64,000 bases of DNA from Corynebacterium camporealensis. GTDB lineage: Bacteria; Actinomycetota; Actinomycetes; Mycobacteriales; Mycobacteriaceae. The translations under genes were made by a program, and so were the position numbers. The DNA lies in assembly GCF_000980815.1 (NCBI RefSeq), contig NZ_CP011311.1:558001-622000 (forward strand), read 5' to 3'. The notes beneath the pieces are model-generated. The model did no database searches. It was not told the origin of the DNA and saw only the letters and a program-made list of their open reading frames with translations. Each line of letters begins with the position of its first letter. Within the stretch, counting starts at the first letter, position 1. Below are positions 1 to 8,719 of this stretch, one piece after another.

Positions 1-1
1 C

Positions 2-427
2 TTCCTTGGTTACAAGGGGAAGCCCGACGCTACTGATGCAGCGATGGTAGATGGGCGTTACTACACCGGCGATATGGGCCGAATTGATGAAAACGGGTAT
101 CTATTCTTTGATGGACGTTTCAAAGAAATGATCAAATCGAATGGGTATTCAGTCTTCCCGGAAGAAGTGGAAAAGTATCTTCAGGACCATCCAGCTGTTA
201 AGCAAGCTGTCGCCATCGGAGTCCCAGATCGCGTCCGCGGTGAGTCGGTCAAAGCCTTCATTGTCTTGAGAGAAGATGCATCTTCCTCTGTCACTGAAGA
301 TGATATCGTTCAGTGGGCTCGAGATAACATGGCTGCTTACAAGTATCCACGTTTGGTTGAGTTTATCGATAAGGTTCCCGAGACTGCTACCGGAAAGATG
401 CTTCGTGCGAAACTACGTGAAGCATAG
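2..427 (+). CDS. acyl-CoA ligase (AMP-binding family), C-terminal part
   Basis: The reading frame is open from the left edge, so only the last 141 codons are present. They hold the end of the large domain (YYTGDMGRIDENGY, with the ribose-binding Asp of the family) and the mobile C-terminal domain. This domain carries the hinge-type DGRFKEMIKSNGY, the FPEEVE segment and, near the end, PETATGKMLRAKL with the catalytic lysine of the A10 motif. Enzymes of this family activate a carboxylic acid with ATP and transfer it to coenzyme A in the cytosol. The substrate cannot be told from this part. Family assignment is secure; chain-length preference is unknown. Confidence 0.9.
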   Translation, partial: FLGYKGKPDATDAAMVDGRYYTGDMGRIDENGYLFFDGRFKEMIKSNGYSVFPEEVEKYLQDHPAVKQAVAIGVPDRVRGESVKAFIVLREDASSSVTEDDIVQWARDNMAAYKYPRLVEFIDKVPETATGKMLRAKLREA

Positions 428-560
428 ATTCGTTTGTTCCGTTCCTAGCGTTGGTTGATCATTCGAGATGGGCGGAGTACTTTCTTCTGGAAAGTTTGCA
501 TATCGGTGTTTCGGTTAAGGCAGGAATTACCGTGAACATTGCGATCTAAACAGGCTTTTG

Positions 561-592
561 GCGGCCGATGGCATATTCATGTCATTGGCCGC
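561..592 (+). terminator. hairpin downstream of the acyl-CoA ligase
   Basis: A 14-bp stem (561-574 with 579-592, loop ATTC) closes fully if two G-T wobbles are allowed, so it folds best as plus-strand RNA. No T-run follows, so it is a weak or processing-type terminator at best. The rest of 428-1160 has no supported gene. Confidence 0.4.
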
Positions 593-1044
593 TTAGAGTG
601 GTGCTGCTTTTCGGTGCGAATGGGAAGGTCCCTTGTATAACGAAATGAGCGTAGGCATTCCGCGTGCAGGTATCGTTATTGCTTTGCAGGCATGGGGCTG
701 ATGGAGAGGGGCGTACTGCTCGGAAAGGGTTCAGGGGAGTCACCGTTTTCGGACATGCTTTCAGGAGTGGAAAATGCCTTGCGATAACTTGAGGTGACTG
801 TGGTGGGTGTCGCAGCTTGCAGAGTGCGGATCAGAAAGATCTATCCGCAGGAACTCTGTCCAAACGGCTCTATCCAGTAGAAATTGATTGACTTAGTCGA
901 GTTGAGCGAACTGCTCTCCATGAGAAGTTCTGGGGCACTGATGTTGAATTGCGGAGCATAGTTCAAAGTTCGGCGTCAAGGAGCGCTTACTGTTCTGTGG
1001 TTTCGTCTGTGCAAATAGAGGATTGTCAACTCTAATCGGTTTTC

Positions 1045-1087
1045 TTTGTACTTTTTAATACAAACTTAAGCTAGTCTCCTGTTTGTA
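1045..1087 (+). promoter_or_regulatory. TTTGTA/TACAAA operator-like repeats upstream of the alcohol dehydrogenase
   Basis: TTTGTA at 1045-1050 and TACAAA at 1059-1064 form an inverted repeat with an 8-nt AT-rich spacer. A third TTTGTA lies at 1082-1087. They sit in the AT-rich stretch about 75-115 nt before the TTG start of the dehydrogenase, where a promoter is expected. The binding protein is unknown and no clear -35/-10 pair was settled on. Confidence 0.35.
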
Positions 1088-1160
1088 AATTTGTAATCTT
1101 AGTCTCACTACCGACGAGCTGTCGCGTAACACACGCACTTAGTTGAGGAGAGTGAGACCG

Positions 1161-2282
1161 TTGTCCGAAAAGAGCATCAAGATCCGTGGTGCAGTTCTAG
1201 AAACCCTAGGCGCTCCACGCCCCTACGCTGAATCCCGCCCGCTTAACGTGCAGGAGCTGGAACTGGATGCACCAGGCCCGAACGAGGTTCTGGTCAAGAT
1301 TGCCGCTTCCGGTGTTTGCCATTCCGACCTGTCCGTGGTGAATAACAACCGCCCGCGCCCGCTTCCAATGCTGCTGGGTCACGAGTCCGCAGGTTTCGTT
1401 GAGGCAGTCGGCGAGGGCGTCGACGACCTGGAGATCGGCCAGCAAGTTGTGTTTACCTTCCTTCCGCGCTGTGGCGAGTGCCGCGAGTGCAAGACCGACG
1501 GCCAGATGCCGTGTTCGGTCGGCACCATCTACAACGAAGAAGGCTCGTTGATGCGCGGTACCCGCCGCCTGCACCGCGATGGCGAGCAAGTTCACCACCA
1601 CGTTGGTGTTTCTTGCTTTGCTACCCACGCTGTTGCTGCACGCGAGTCCCTGGTTCCGATTGGCAACGACGTTCCTTCCGATATTGCTGCAGTGTTTGGC
1701 TGCGCCATCCTCACCGGTGGCGGCGCAGTGCTCAACGAGATCAAGCCTGGTCCGGAGGACACTGTTGCCGTCGTCGGTATTGGTGGCGTGGGCATGGCTG
1801 CCATCATCACCGCAGTTGGCCTCGGTGTGAAGAAGGTCGTGGGCATCGATATGCAGGAGTCTAAGCGTCAGACCGCTCTGGAACTCGGCGCTGACGAGGT
1901 CTACTCCCCACAGGAAGCAGAAGAGCAGGGCCTGGTCTTCGACGGAGTTATCGAGGCTGCCGGCCATCCGAAGGCACTCGAAACCGCATTCAAGGTCACC
2001 CGCGCTGGTGGCATCACCGCGACGGTCGGTCTGCCGGCACCAAACAGCCAGATTGTCATCGACCCGCTCGTTGTCACCGCACAGGCTCGTCGCCTGCACG
2101 GTTCCTACCTTGGCTCTTCGGTCCCAAGCAAGGATATTCCGAAGTACGAGCAGCTGTGGCGCGAAGGCAAGCTCAACGCTGAAGGCCTGATTTCTTCCCA
2201 CATCAAGCTGGATGAAATCAACGAAGCGATGGATGCGCTCTCGGATGGAACGGTCCTGCGTCAGATCATCACCTTTGACTAA
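1161..2282 (+). CDS. zinc-dependent alcohol dehydrogenase (MDR family)
   Basis: This 373-aa cytosolic enzyme would interconvert an alcohol and an aldehyde or ketone with NAD(P). Catalytic-zinc ligands are visible in GVCHSD and in the GHE motif. The structural zinc site is the four-cysteine lobe CGECRECKTDGQMPC, and the cofactor fold carries GIGGVG. The TTG at 1161 is chosen because GAGGAG at 1145-1150 lies 10 nt upstream; the TTG at 1143 would overlap that site. The permease gene follows 114 nt downstream and may be co-transcribed. It resembles class III/aryl-alcohol type dehydrogenases, but the substrate cannot be read from sequence. Confidence 0.88.
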   Translation: MSEKSIKIRGAVLETLGAPRPYAESRPLNVQELELDAPGPNEVLVKIAASGVCHSDLSVVNNNRPRPLPMLLGHESAGFVEAVGEGVDDLEIGQQVVFTFLPRCGECRECKTDGQMPCSVGTIYNEEGSLMRGTRRLHRDGEQVHHHVGVSCFATHAVAARESLVPIGNDVPSDIAAVFGCAILTGGGAVLNEIKPGPEDTVAVVGIGGVGMAAIITAVGLGVKKVVGIDMQESKRQTALELGADEVYSPQEAEEQGLVFDGVIEAAGHPKALETAFKVTRAGGITATVGLPAPNSQIVIDPLVVTAQARRLHGSYLGSSVPSKDIPKYEQLWREGKLNAEGLISSHIKLDEINEAMDALSDGTVLRQIITFD

Positions 2283-2396
2283 GGGCGAAATGCCAGGCAG
2301 CAGTTGCTCCGACAACTGCCGCCTGGCATCGACATAACTTACATAGCTCAGGCGTCAGACCACGGTGCTGACAGCCGCGAACGCATTGGATAAATC

Positions 2397-3827
2397 ATGG
2401 CAATCTATGAGAGAGAACACGGCGGTGAACAGCCATATTGGCCATTAGGGCCATTCCAGGTACGCCTGCCGTTGGTGCATTACCGACTGGAAACAGCAGA
2501 AATCGTGCAGGGCATCATCATGGTCGTGGTGGCCATGGCTATCATTCCTCACCTTGAGGAACACGCGGGCGTTCCTTATGAAATCGCTCTGGCGATTTGC
2601 GTTGTTGCCCACGGCTTCGGCAACCTGCTGCCGGCACTGCTGGGTGCTCCTTACATCGCAGGTTGGATTACTCCTGCACTACCCCTTGTGGCGACATATC
2701 TCGGCGACTTTGAGCCAGGGCAAGAATCCATTCAGGCGCTTATCGCGCTGAACATCATCGTCTTTGGCATCTTCTTCATCCTCGGTATCACCAAGACCGG
2801 TTCGAAGATCCTGCGCTTTGTTCCGAACTCTATGCAGGCCGGAATTATCCTTGGTGCCGGTATCGCGGCACTGATGGGTGAAATCGGTGAGGGCGGTACC
2901 GTGCTGGAGGCGCCCATCGCCATGATTGTGGCTGCGCTGCTGACCGTGTACTTCATGTTCTCGGAGTCTTTTGACCAGCTGACCAAGCGCTTTAAGTTCG
3001 CCAAGATTACCTCGAACTACGGCATCGTTCCGGCGCTGACTGCTGCTATCGCCGTTGCGTTCGTGACCAACGAGTTCCCGCGTCCTAACGTCGAGTGGGG
3101 CGTGACCGTACCGGACTTCGCAGGACTCTGGCAGTACTCGCCATTCGTTGCGGGATTCCCTGCAATGGAAGTCTTCCTTGCAGCTATCCCGACCGCGATT
3201 ATTTCCTACATCATTGCCTACGGCGACATCATCGTCGGTAAGACCCTGAACGCCCGCGCTGATGAGGTTCGCCAGGACGAGAAGATCGACTACAACATCG
3301 ACCGCCTGCACCTGGTGACCTCTTTCCGTAACCTGATCATGGCGCTGTTCGCTCCGAGCCCTGGCCAGGGTGGCCCCATCTGGACTGCAATCCAGGCCAC
3401 CGTTTCTGCTCGTTATGCCCATGGCCGCAAGGCAATGGACTCGATTTACAGTGGCGGCGGCACCCTGCACATCGCGTGTACCCTCGCACTGTTTATCCTG
3501 CCGGTCATCACCTTCTTCCAGCCGTTCCAGCCACTCGCGCTGTCGGTGACCATGCTGGCTACCGCGTACGTCTGTATCCAGGTTGGCCTGGAGCAGCTGA
3601 AGTCCACTGTCGAAACCGGCGTTGCTGGTGTCGTGGCAGTCGTGCTGGCACTGCACGGTGCAGTCTACGCCCTGCTGGTCGGCGTCATCCTGTACCTGCT
3701 GGTGGAGAAGCGCTACCTGAAGGACGACGAGCCACAGGTGGAAGAAGACCCCGACCACCACCTCATCCCAGAGGAAAATGAAGTCGAGCCTTTGAGCAAC
3801 GAGGATGTCGAAGCTGACAAAAAGTAA
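2397..3827 (+). CDS. multi-pass membrane permease, NCS2/SulP-like
   Basis: A 476-aa integral membrane protein with about 11-13 hydrophobic segments, a hydrophilic N-terminus (residues 1-35) and an acidic C-terminal tail after about residue 440. The repeated Gly/Ala/Pro-rich helices and the NSMQAGIILGAGIAALMGEIG segment recall nucleobase (NCS2) or SulP permeases. I cannot place it in one family with certainty. It lies downstream of the zinc alcohol dehydrogenase in the same direction and ends at a strong terminator, suggesting a two-gene unit that imports a substrate of the dehydrogenase. That link is inference. Confidence 0.65.
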   Translation: MAIYEREHGGEQPYWPLGPFQVRLPLVHYRLETAEIVQGIIMVVVAMAIIPHLEEHAGVPYEIALAICVVAHGFGNLLPALLGAPYIAGWITPALPLVATYLGDFEPGQESIQALIALNIIVFGIFFILGITKTGSKILRFVPNSMQAGIILGAGIAALMGEIGEGGTVLEAPIAMIVAALLTVYFMFSESFDQLTKRFKFAKITSNYGIVPALTAAIAVAFVTNEFPRPNVEWGVTVPDFAGLWQYSPFVAGFPAMEVFLAAIPTAIISYIIAYGDIIVGKTLNARADEVRQDEKIDYNIDRLHLVTSFRNLIMALFAPSPGQGGPIWTAIQATVSARYAHGRKAMDSIYSGGGTLHIACTLALFILPVITFFQPFQPLALSVTMLATAYVCIQVGLEQLKSTVETGVAGVVAVVLALHGAVYALLVGVILYLLVEKRYLKDDEPQVEEDPDHHLIPEENEVEPLSNEDVEADKK

Positions 3828-3857
3828 CTGGTAGCATCGCCAGAACTAGCAACAATT

Positions 3858-3890
3858 AAAGGAGGTAAGCCGTAAGGCTTACCTCCTTTT
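3858..3890. terminator. bidirectional intrinsic terminator
   Basis: A perfect 14-bp stem (3858-3871 with 3876-3889, loop GTAA) is flanked by A-run and T-run. It lies between the convergent permease and short-chain dehydrogenase genes and can serve both strands. Confidence 0.92.
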
Positions 3891-3907
3891 AATGTGCGAG
3901 AAATCGT

Positions 3908-4672
3908 TTACTTGTACCAGTTACCGTCCACTGACATACCGCCATCAACGCGAATCGATTGCCCGGTGATATAAGACGACGCTTCCGTTGCCAGGAAACA
4001 AATACAATCCGCAATCTCCGAGGGCTTACCCCATCGGTTCAAAGGAGTACGTTCGCTGACCGGAGTTGGATCCAGAATGCCCTCATTAATTTGCTTCAAG
4101 GTCAACGCTGTCTCGTTATAGCCCGGTGCCACCGCATTCACGCGGATACCGTGCTTAGCCCACTCGACAGCCAAAGACTTCGTCAGACCGTTGATGGCGT
4201 GCTTAGCAGTGTTGTAACTCGCACGCCCCGGCATGCCCAACGTGCCAGCAATCGAGGAGATATTAACGATAGCGCCCTTAGATTGCTTCAGCGCTGGGAA
4301 GGCTGCCCGGCAGACACGGAAAGCCCCATCAACGTGCACACCCATCACACCGGTCCAATCACCATCGCTTACTTCAGCAGTAGGACCCGGACGCGAGTTA
4401 CCCGCACAATTCACCAAGGCGTCAATCGTGCCGAAGTGTTCAAGCACCTGTGCAATGGCAGCATCAACTGAGGACGAATCGGTGACATCGGTCTGGATAG
4501 CCAAAGTTTCCTTACCAAGCGCTTGACGCACCGCGTCAAGCCTGTCTTCCGAGAAATCAAGAACAGCGACGTTACCGCCATTCGCAGCCCACATCGTGGC
4601 AGCAGCAAGGCCTAGGCCCGAACCGCCACCAGTAATCACCGCAGTCTTGCCTTCGGTATTCCACTTAGTCAT
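3908..4672 (-). CDS. short-chain dehydrogenase/reductase (SDR)
   Basis: A 254-aa classical SDR. The cofactor motif TGGGSGLG is at residues 14-21, NCAGN at about 90, the catalytic serine in NISSIAG and the YNTAK catalytic pair at about 155-159. The C-terminus (GQSIRVDGG) is typical of the FabG-like group. It would oxidise a hydroxyl or reduce a keto group with NAD(P). It is the last gene of a minus-strand group (transporter, esterase, SDR), 23 nt after the esterase, so it probably acts on the alcohol released by that esterase. A good ribosome site (GAAAGGAA) precedes the ATG. Confidence 0.88.
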   Translation of the reverse strand: MTKWNTEGKTAVITGGGSGLGLAAATMWAANGGNVAVLDFSEDRLDAVRQALGKETLAIQTDVTDSSSVDAAIAQVLEHFGTIDALVNCAGNSRPGPTAEVSDGDWTGVMGVHVDGAFRVCRAAFPALKQSKGAIVNISSIAGTLGMPGRASYNTAKHAINGLTKSLAVEWAKHGIRVNAVAPGYNETALTLKQINEGILDPTPVSERTPLNRWGKPSEIADCICFLATEASSYITGQSIRVDGGMSVDGNWYK

Positions 4673-4695
4673 GAGATTCCTTTCAAAAGGAAGAG

Positions 4696-5685
4696 CTAGG
4701 AATTGTGCTTGCGAATGAACTCCGCAATGTTGCCTAGTTCTTCCTCAGCTGCACGAACTGTACCAGCAGAGTTGATGATGCCGTGGTGGTAACCCGGCAG
4801 ATGGCGGTGAGTGACTTTCGCACCAGCGAGGGCAAGCTTCCCGGCGTATTCGATTCCTTCATCGGCTAGCGGGTCATTATCCACGGTAAGGATGTACGTG
4901 GCAGGTAACGAAGAAGGAAGGTCCGCGTACAGAGGACTGATATCGCTAGCACTACGGTCATCGACCTCGCTGACGTAGTTATTGATAAACCAGCTAGAGG
5001 TGCTCTTAACCAACAGGTACCCTTCCTGGATACGCTGGTAGGAACCACCGGTTGCGATGCGCTCTTCAGTCAGATCAACGGCAGGGTAGATGAGCGATTG
5101 CGTAAGCAACGGTTGCAGTGAATCGTCGTCGGCACATTCATTAGCGAGCACCGCAGCGAGTTGGCCACCCGCGGAATCACCTACCACGTTGAGGCTAGAA
5201 GCATCTACGCCGTGTTCTGAAGAAGCATCCGCAAGCCAACGCAGCGCATCGCAGCAATCCTCTATCGCAGCCGGGTAGGGGTGTTCCGGTGCAAGACGGT
5301 AGTCGACAGCCACCACGGGGAATCCAGATGCAATCGCTAGACGACGCGCCGGAGAATCATGCGTTTCCAAATTGCCGATGGTCCACCCACCACCGTGGGC
5401 GAACAAGATTGCGGGAGTCTCATCATCCCGCTGCTCCACAGGACGCGGGTCATACAAACGCACTCGGTAATCGCCACGGTCGTAATCAGTGACCTCGATT
5501 TCGACAGTTTCCTGCAGCGCAGCAGCCCTGCTGGATTCGACGTAGAAGTCACGCAGGAAAGGAATTTCCAACGATTCAAACTTCACCGCACCAGTAGTGC
5601 GGTATTCCTCCAACGCAGTCCAGGCGTCTTGAGTGATAGGGCGACCGCTGTACTCATCTTTCGCGGTGTGTAGGGGCTGATTCAT
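4696..5685 (-). CDS. alpha/beta hydrolase, hormone-sensitive-lipase (family IV) type
   Basis: A 329-aa carboxylic ester hydrolase. The oxyanion-hole motif HGGGW, the nucleophile elbow GDSAGG, an acid in DNDPLADEG and the histidine in PGYHHG give a complete catalytic triad. The start at 5685 is preferred over an upstream in-frame start at 5742 because GGAGG lies 6 nt before it and family members begin near there. It is likely cytosolic, with no signal peptide. It is followed 23 nt later by the SDR and preceded by the MHS transporter, which fits uptake and hydrolysis of a small ester. Confidence 0.88.
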   Translation of the reverse strand: MNQPLHTAKDEYSGRPITQDAWTALEEYRTTGAVKFESLEIPFLRDFYVESSRAAALQETVEIEVTDYDRGDYRVRLYDPRPVEQRDDETPAILFAHGGGWTIGNLETHDSPARRLAIASGFPVVAVDYRLAPEHPYPAAIEDCCDALRWLADASSEHGVDASSLNVVGDSAGGQLAAVLANECADDDSLQPLLTQSLIYPAVDLTEERIATGGSYQRIQEGYLLVKSTSSWFINNYVSEVDDRSASDISPLYADLPSSLPATYILTVDNDPLADEGIEYAGKLALAGAKVTHRHLPGYHHGIINSAGTVRAAEEELGNIAEFIRKHNS

Positions 5686-5801
5686 GTGAGCCTCCAAGTA
5701 AGTAGGGAAGGGGCGAACAGCTAAAAGCTGTGTGACCCACATTACAGGAGCTGCACTATTAGAGGAGTGGATAAATCAACGTACCCCGGCCATCCACAGT
5801 G

Positions 5802-7139
5802 TCACGTAGTCCACTGTTTCGCCTCGTCATCCACATCTTCCAACCGCACACCAGAAGTCTCCCGCACGCTGCGCACCAACACGAGCAACGAGATGCCCAG
5901 CACGACGAAGATGTAGAGCGCAATCGGCCACCACGTCCCGGTCGCACTCCACAGTTGGGTGGCGATGATAGGGGAGAGCGAACCACCCAAAATTGCACCG
6001 AGCTGGTACGCAGCCGAGATTCCGGAGTAGCGGGCGCGGGTAGGGAACATCTCGCTAAACAGCGACGCCACCGTCGCGGACATGAATGCCTGCGGAATAA
6101 GTCCCCACAACATCGCAAACAACACGATCGCGAAAGAACCCGTATTGAGCAATGGGAAATAAAAAGGCGCCCACACCAAACACAGCACACCACCCAGCAA
6201 GAAGGTTCGTCTCCGGCCAAGGCGGTCGGCAAGGTAACCGCCCACGAGCATCGCGAAGAACTGCACGACGTTGCCAATCAGCAGAATCAGCAACACGTCC
6301 TGGGAGCTCAACAAATCCGACAGCGTCAAGTAGGTCAGACTGAACGCCACGATGAGGAAGTACAAAGCATTCTCACCCACGCGCACCACCGCAGCTTTCA
6401 GAACCACCACCGGGTACTCGCGCAGCACCACACCAAAGCCCACTGCATCATCGCGACGCCGTTCGCGCTCCGCAGCAGCCTGCTTGAAGATGGGCGCATC
6501 CTCAACCTTCGTACGGATGTAGTACCCGACGATGACCACCACCGCCGACAACCAGAAGGCGATGCGCCAGCCCCAGGTGAGGAAGGCGGCATCGGAGAGC
6601 AAACTATTTGCAGTCAGCAGCACCACTGAAGCCAGCACATTGCCCGCACACGCTGCTGCCTGCGGATACGAGGACCAATAACCGCGCTGCGCCGGCGGGG
6701 AATGCTCACCCACCAGCAGCACCGCACCGCCCCACTCACCACCAACGGCAAAGCCCTGCACGAAACGCAGCAGCGCCAGCGTAATCGGCGCCGCATAACC
6801 CCACACGCTGAAATCCGGCAGGCAACCCATGAGAAACGTCGCAATACCAATGGTCAGCAGCGAGACCTGCAACAACTTCTTGCGCCCATAACGATCGCCG
6901 AGTTGCCCAAAGACAATCCCACCCAGCGGCCGCGCCACAAAGCCCACCGCATAGGTCAAAAACGCCGCCAGCACCGCATCGAGCGGATTATCCGACTCCG
7001 GGAAGAACGTCCTGCTAAACACCAGTGCCGCAGCCGTGCTGTAGATGAAAAATTCATACCATTCCACAATCGACCCAGCCATCGAGCCCACCACGGCACG
7101 GCGTAGCGTCGCACGCTTTACGATGCCCCCTTCAACCAC
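5802..7139 (-). CDS. MFS transporter, metabolite:H+ symporter (MHS) type
   Basis: A 445-aa inner-membrane transporter with 12 predicted helices. The MHS-type signatures are GSIVEWYEFFIY in the first helix, GQLGDRYGRKK in the 2-3 loop and LLRFVQGFAVGGEWGGA in helix 4. The loop after helix 6 is charged (RTKVEDAPIFKQAAAERERR). Relatives import dicarboxylates, shikimate, proline/betaine or aromatic acids by proton symport. The GTG at 7139 follows GGGAGGA (7144-7150) at only 4 nt, slightly tight. The gene heads the minus-strand group with the esterase (116 nt downstream) and SDR. Confidence 0.9.
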   Translation of the reverse strand: MVEGGIVKRATLRRAVVGSMAGSIVEWYEFFIYSTAAALVFSRTFFPESDNPLDAVLAAFLTYAVGFVARPLGGIVFGQLGDRYGRKKLLQVSLLTIGIATFLMGCLPDFSVWGYAAPITLALLRFVQGFAVGGEWGGAVLLVGEHSPPAQRGYWSSYPQAAACAGNVLASVVLLTANSLLSDAAFLTWGWRIAFWLSAVVVIVGYYIRTKVEDAPIFKQAAAERERRRDDAVGFGVVLREYPVVVLKAAVVRVGENALYFLIVAFSLTYLTLSDLLSSQDVLLILLIGNVVQFFAMLVGGYLADRLGRRRTFLLGGVLCLVWAPFYFPLLNTGSFAIVLFAMLWGLIPQAFMSATVASLFSEMFPTRARYSGISAAYQLGAILGGSLSPIIATQLWSATGTWWPIALYIFVVLGISLLVLVRSVRETSGVRLEDVDDEAKQWTT

Positions 7140-7222
7140 AACTTCCTCCCTTCAGCAGCCAGTATTTCCGCTACCTTATCGCTAAGCACCCAACCCAGCA
7201 GCACTTCAACAACACAAAACAA

Positions 7223-7253
7223 AAGAGCCGGCCCCTAAAAGGAGCCGACTCTT
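7223..7253 (-). terminator. intrinsic terminator of the CAP-domain gene
   Basis: Read on the minus strand, a GC-rich stem of about 13 bp with one internal mismatch closes over a T-rich loop and runs into CTTTT. It starts 12 nt after the stop codon of the CAP-domain gene. Confidence 0.85.
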
Positions 7254-7264
7254 GAAAGCAACGA

Positions 7265-8234
7265 TTACAGGAACTGACGAATCGTGTTCTGAATCTGCGG
7301 AATGAACTGAGCCACGAAACCAACAATGCTCAAAATAGAAATCACGGTCGTCACGATGCCAATGACACCGCCACCAACACCAATGGAGGAACCACCGCCA
7401 CCGCCGCCCTGTGGGCCGCGGAAGGTGTTCGGGTCGAAGGTCACGATACCGGTCGAATTCTCATCAGCGAACGCGGCGCGGTACAGGTTGTCCTCAATGC
7501 GCTGATCCGGCAAGCGGTTCGGCGTACCGGAACCCTTCTTAGCAAAAGTCGACGCAGCCGCGGTATGGATCTGGCCGTTGACCTTCATCTTGACGATGCC
7601 CAGACCAACGTACTTGTTGTCAGGATTAAGGAAGTGGTGGAGGTGTCCGTTTCCGTCATCGAAGTTGCCGTTGGCGCGCTTGAGCGCAGCAAGTTCGCCC
7701 TTGCCCCATCCGTCTTGAATGAAGTACTTCAGGCTCCAGTTGCCTTGGCCACCTGCGAGGTTGTTGCCCCAACCGCCGTAGCCGTTAATGGTTGCAGTAT
7801 CTTCCTTCAGGCAGCCATTGCTCCTGTACTGGGCCTTAGTGCACGACTGTGCTGGACGTCGGTGGCGAAGACCCACGCTGGGAATGTACTCAGCGCTGCG
7901 CTGCACAGCAATCTTGGACAGTTGTGCGTCCATCACAAAGTCATTGGCGTATTGCTCTTTATTAGTGATTGCGCGGCGCTTGAGGTAGACCTGCAGTGGC
8001 ATGCCATTGAAGGGCGGGTTTTCATCCCACATATCCCGGCGCAGCTGACGCAGAGCTGGCTCGCCAATGGAGTAGGCGTCGTTGAAGTTGTACTGAGCGG
8101 GGACAGCAACAAAGTTATTGCTGGTGGTACGGGTTTCCACCCCGGTTCCTGGGGCTGGTGCAGCGTTAGCAACAGCAGGGGACAGTAGTGCGAGGCTTGC
8201 TCACAGCAAGTGCGGCACGAGAAAAGGTACGCAT
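7265..8234 (-). pseudogene. secreted CAP/SCP-like protein, frameshifted in its signal peptide
   Basis: The mature part is open from about 8200 to the stop. It has the CAP-family signature HHFLNPDNKYVGLGIV, conserved Trp/Gly segments, a poly-Gly linker and a hydrophobic tail ending FIPQIQNTIRQFL. The ATG at 8234 has a good ribosome site (AGGAG) and begins a clear signal sequence (MRTFSRAALAV), but that frame stops at about 8167. Removing one base near 8201 joins it to ASLALLSPAVANAAPAPG, a perfect leader with an Ala-x-Ala cleavage site. As written, the product could be made only from an internal start without a leader. It is either a real single-base insertion or a sequencing error. Confidence 0.75.
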
Positions 8235-8414
8235 CGGGTGCTCCTGAGAGAGAAGAGATGAGAGTATCTACTATCTTATCCGCACATGCGCTGGGAATAG
8301 TTACTTTGTTAGAGAAATAAAATCAGGATTGGTGCGTTTGGACTGCGCTTGGGCAGTAACAAACCCTGCTGACTCCGCCGAGTAAGGAGAACGGACTCGC
8401 CAGGAAACTAAAGC

Positions 8415-8582
8415 CTAAGAAGTAGAGGAACCGCTCTTATTCATCGCATTACGCATTGCAGTGCCGGTCTGTTTCCAAGCCTGCCTAACAGCGCCACCGG
8501 GGTGATGAATCTTCGTCTTTCGAATGACTCTGCCATCAGACGAGCGGGCAATCACTTGCGATCGCGGTTGAGTCGCAGCCAT
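8415..8582 (-). CDS. small basic hypothetical protein
   Basis: A 55-aa protein with no recognised family. AAAGGAAG lies 6 nt upstream of the ATG at 8582. The product is rich in Arg, Lys, Ser and Thr, has no membrane segment, and ends in a Ser/Thr run. It is divergent from the defence operon that starts at 8720. A role as a small nucleic-acid binding or regulatory protein is only a guess. Confidence 0.45.
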   Translation of the reverse strand: MAATQPRSQVIARSSDGRVIRKTKIHHPGGAVRQAWKQTGTAMRNAMNKSGSSTS

Positions 8583-8706
8583 CGCTCTTCCTTTCAGCAG
8601 GCTGATTTGTATTACCACCATTATGCCAATCCCTGTGCAGCACCACACCTCGCAAACCCGTTCGCAAACATCACACTCAACACAAAGAAATTGTCGGCTG
8701 CCGCTG

Positions 8707-8719
8707 ATAGCTTCAATGC
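8707..8719 (+). promoter_or_regulatory. extended -10 element giving a possible leaderless transcript
   Basis: TGATAGCTT matches the extended -10 pattern TGnTAnnnT. The hexamer ends at 8713, only 6 nt before the ATG at 8720, and no ribosome site precedes that ATG. This fits a leaderless mRNA, common in Corynebacterium. TTGTCG at 8691 is too close to act as a normal -35. Confidence 0.4.

Noticed and set aside
1206..2315. A 369-codon antisense frame over the alcohol dehydrogenase
   Set aside because: Its product has no family features and the sense strand encodes a complete zinc alcohol dehydrogenase.
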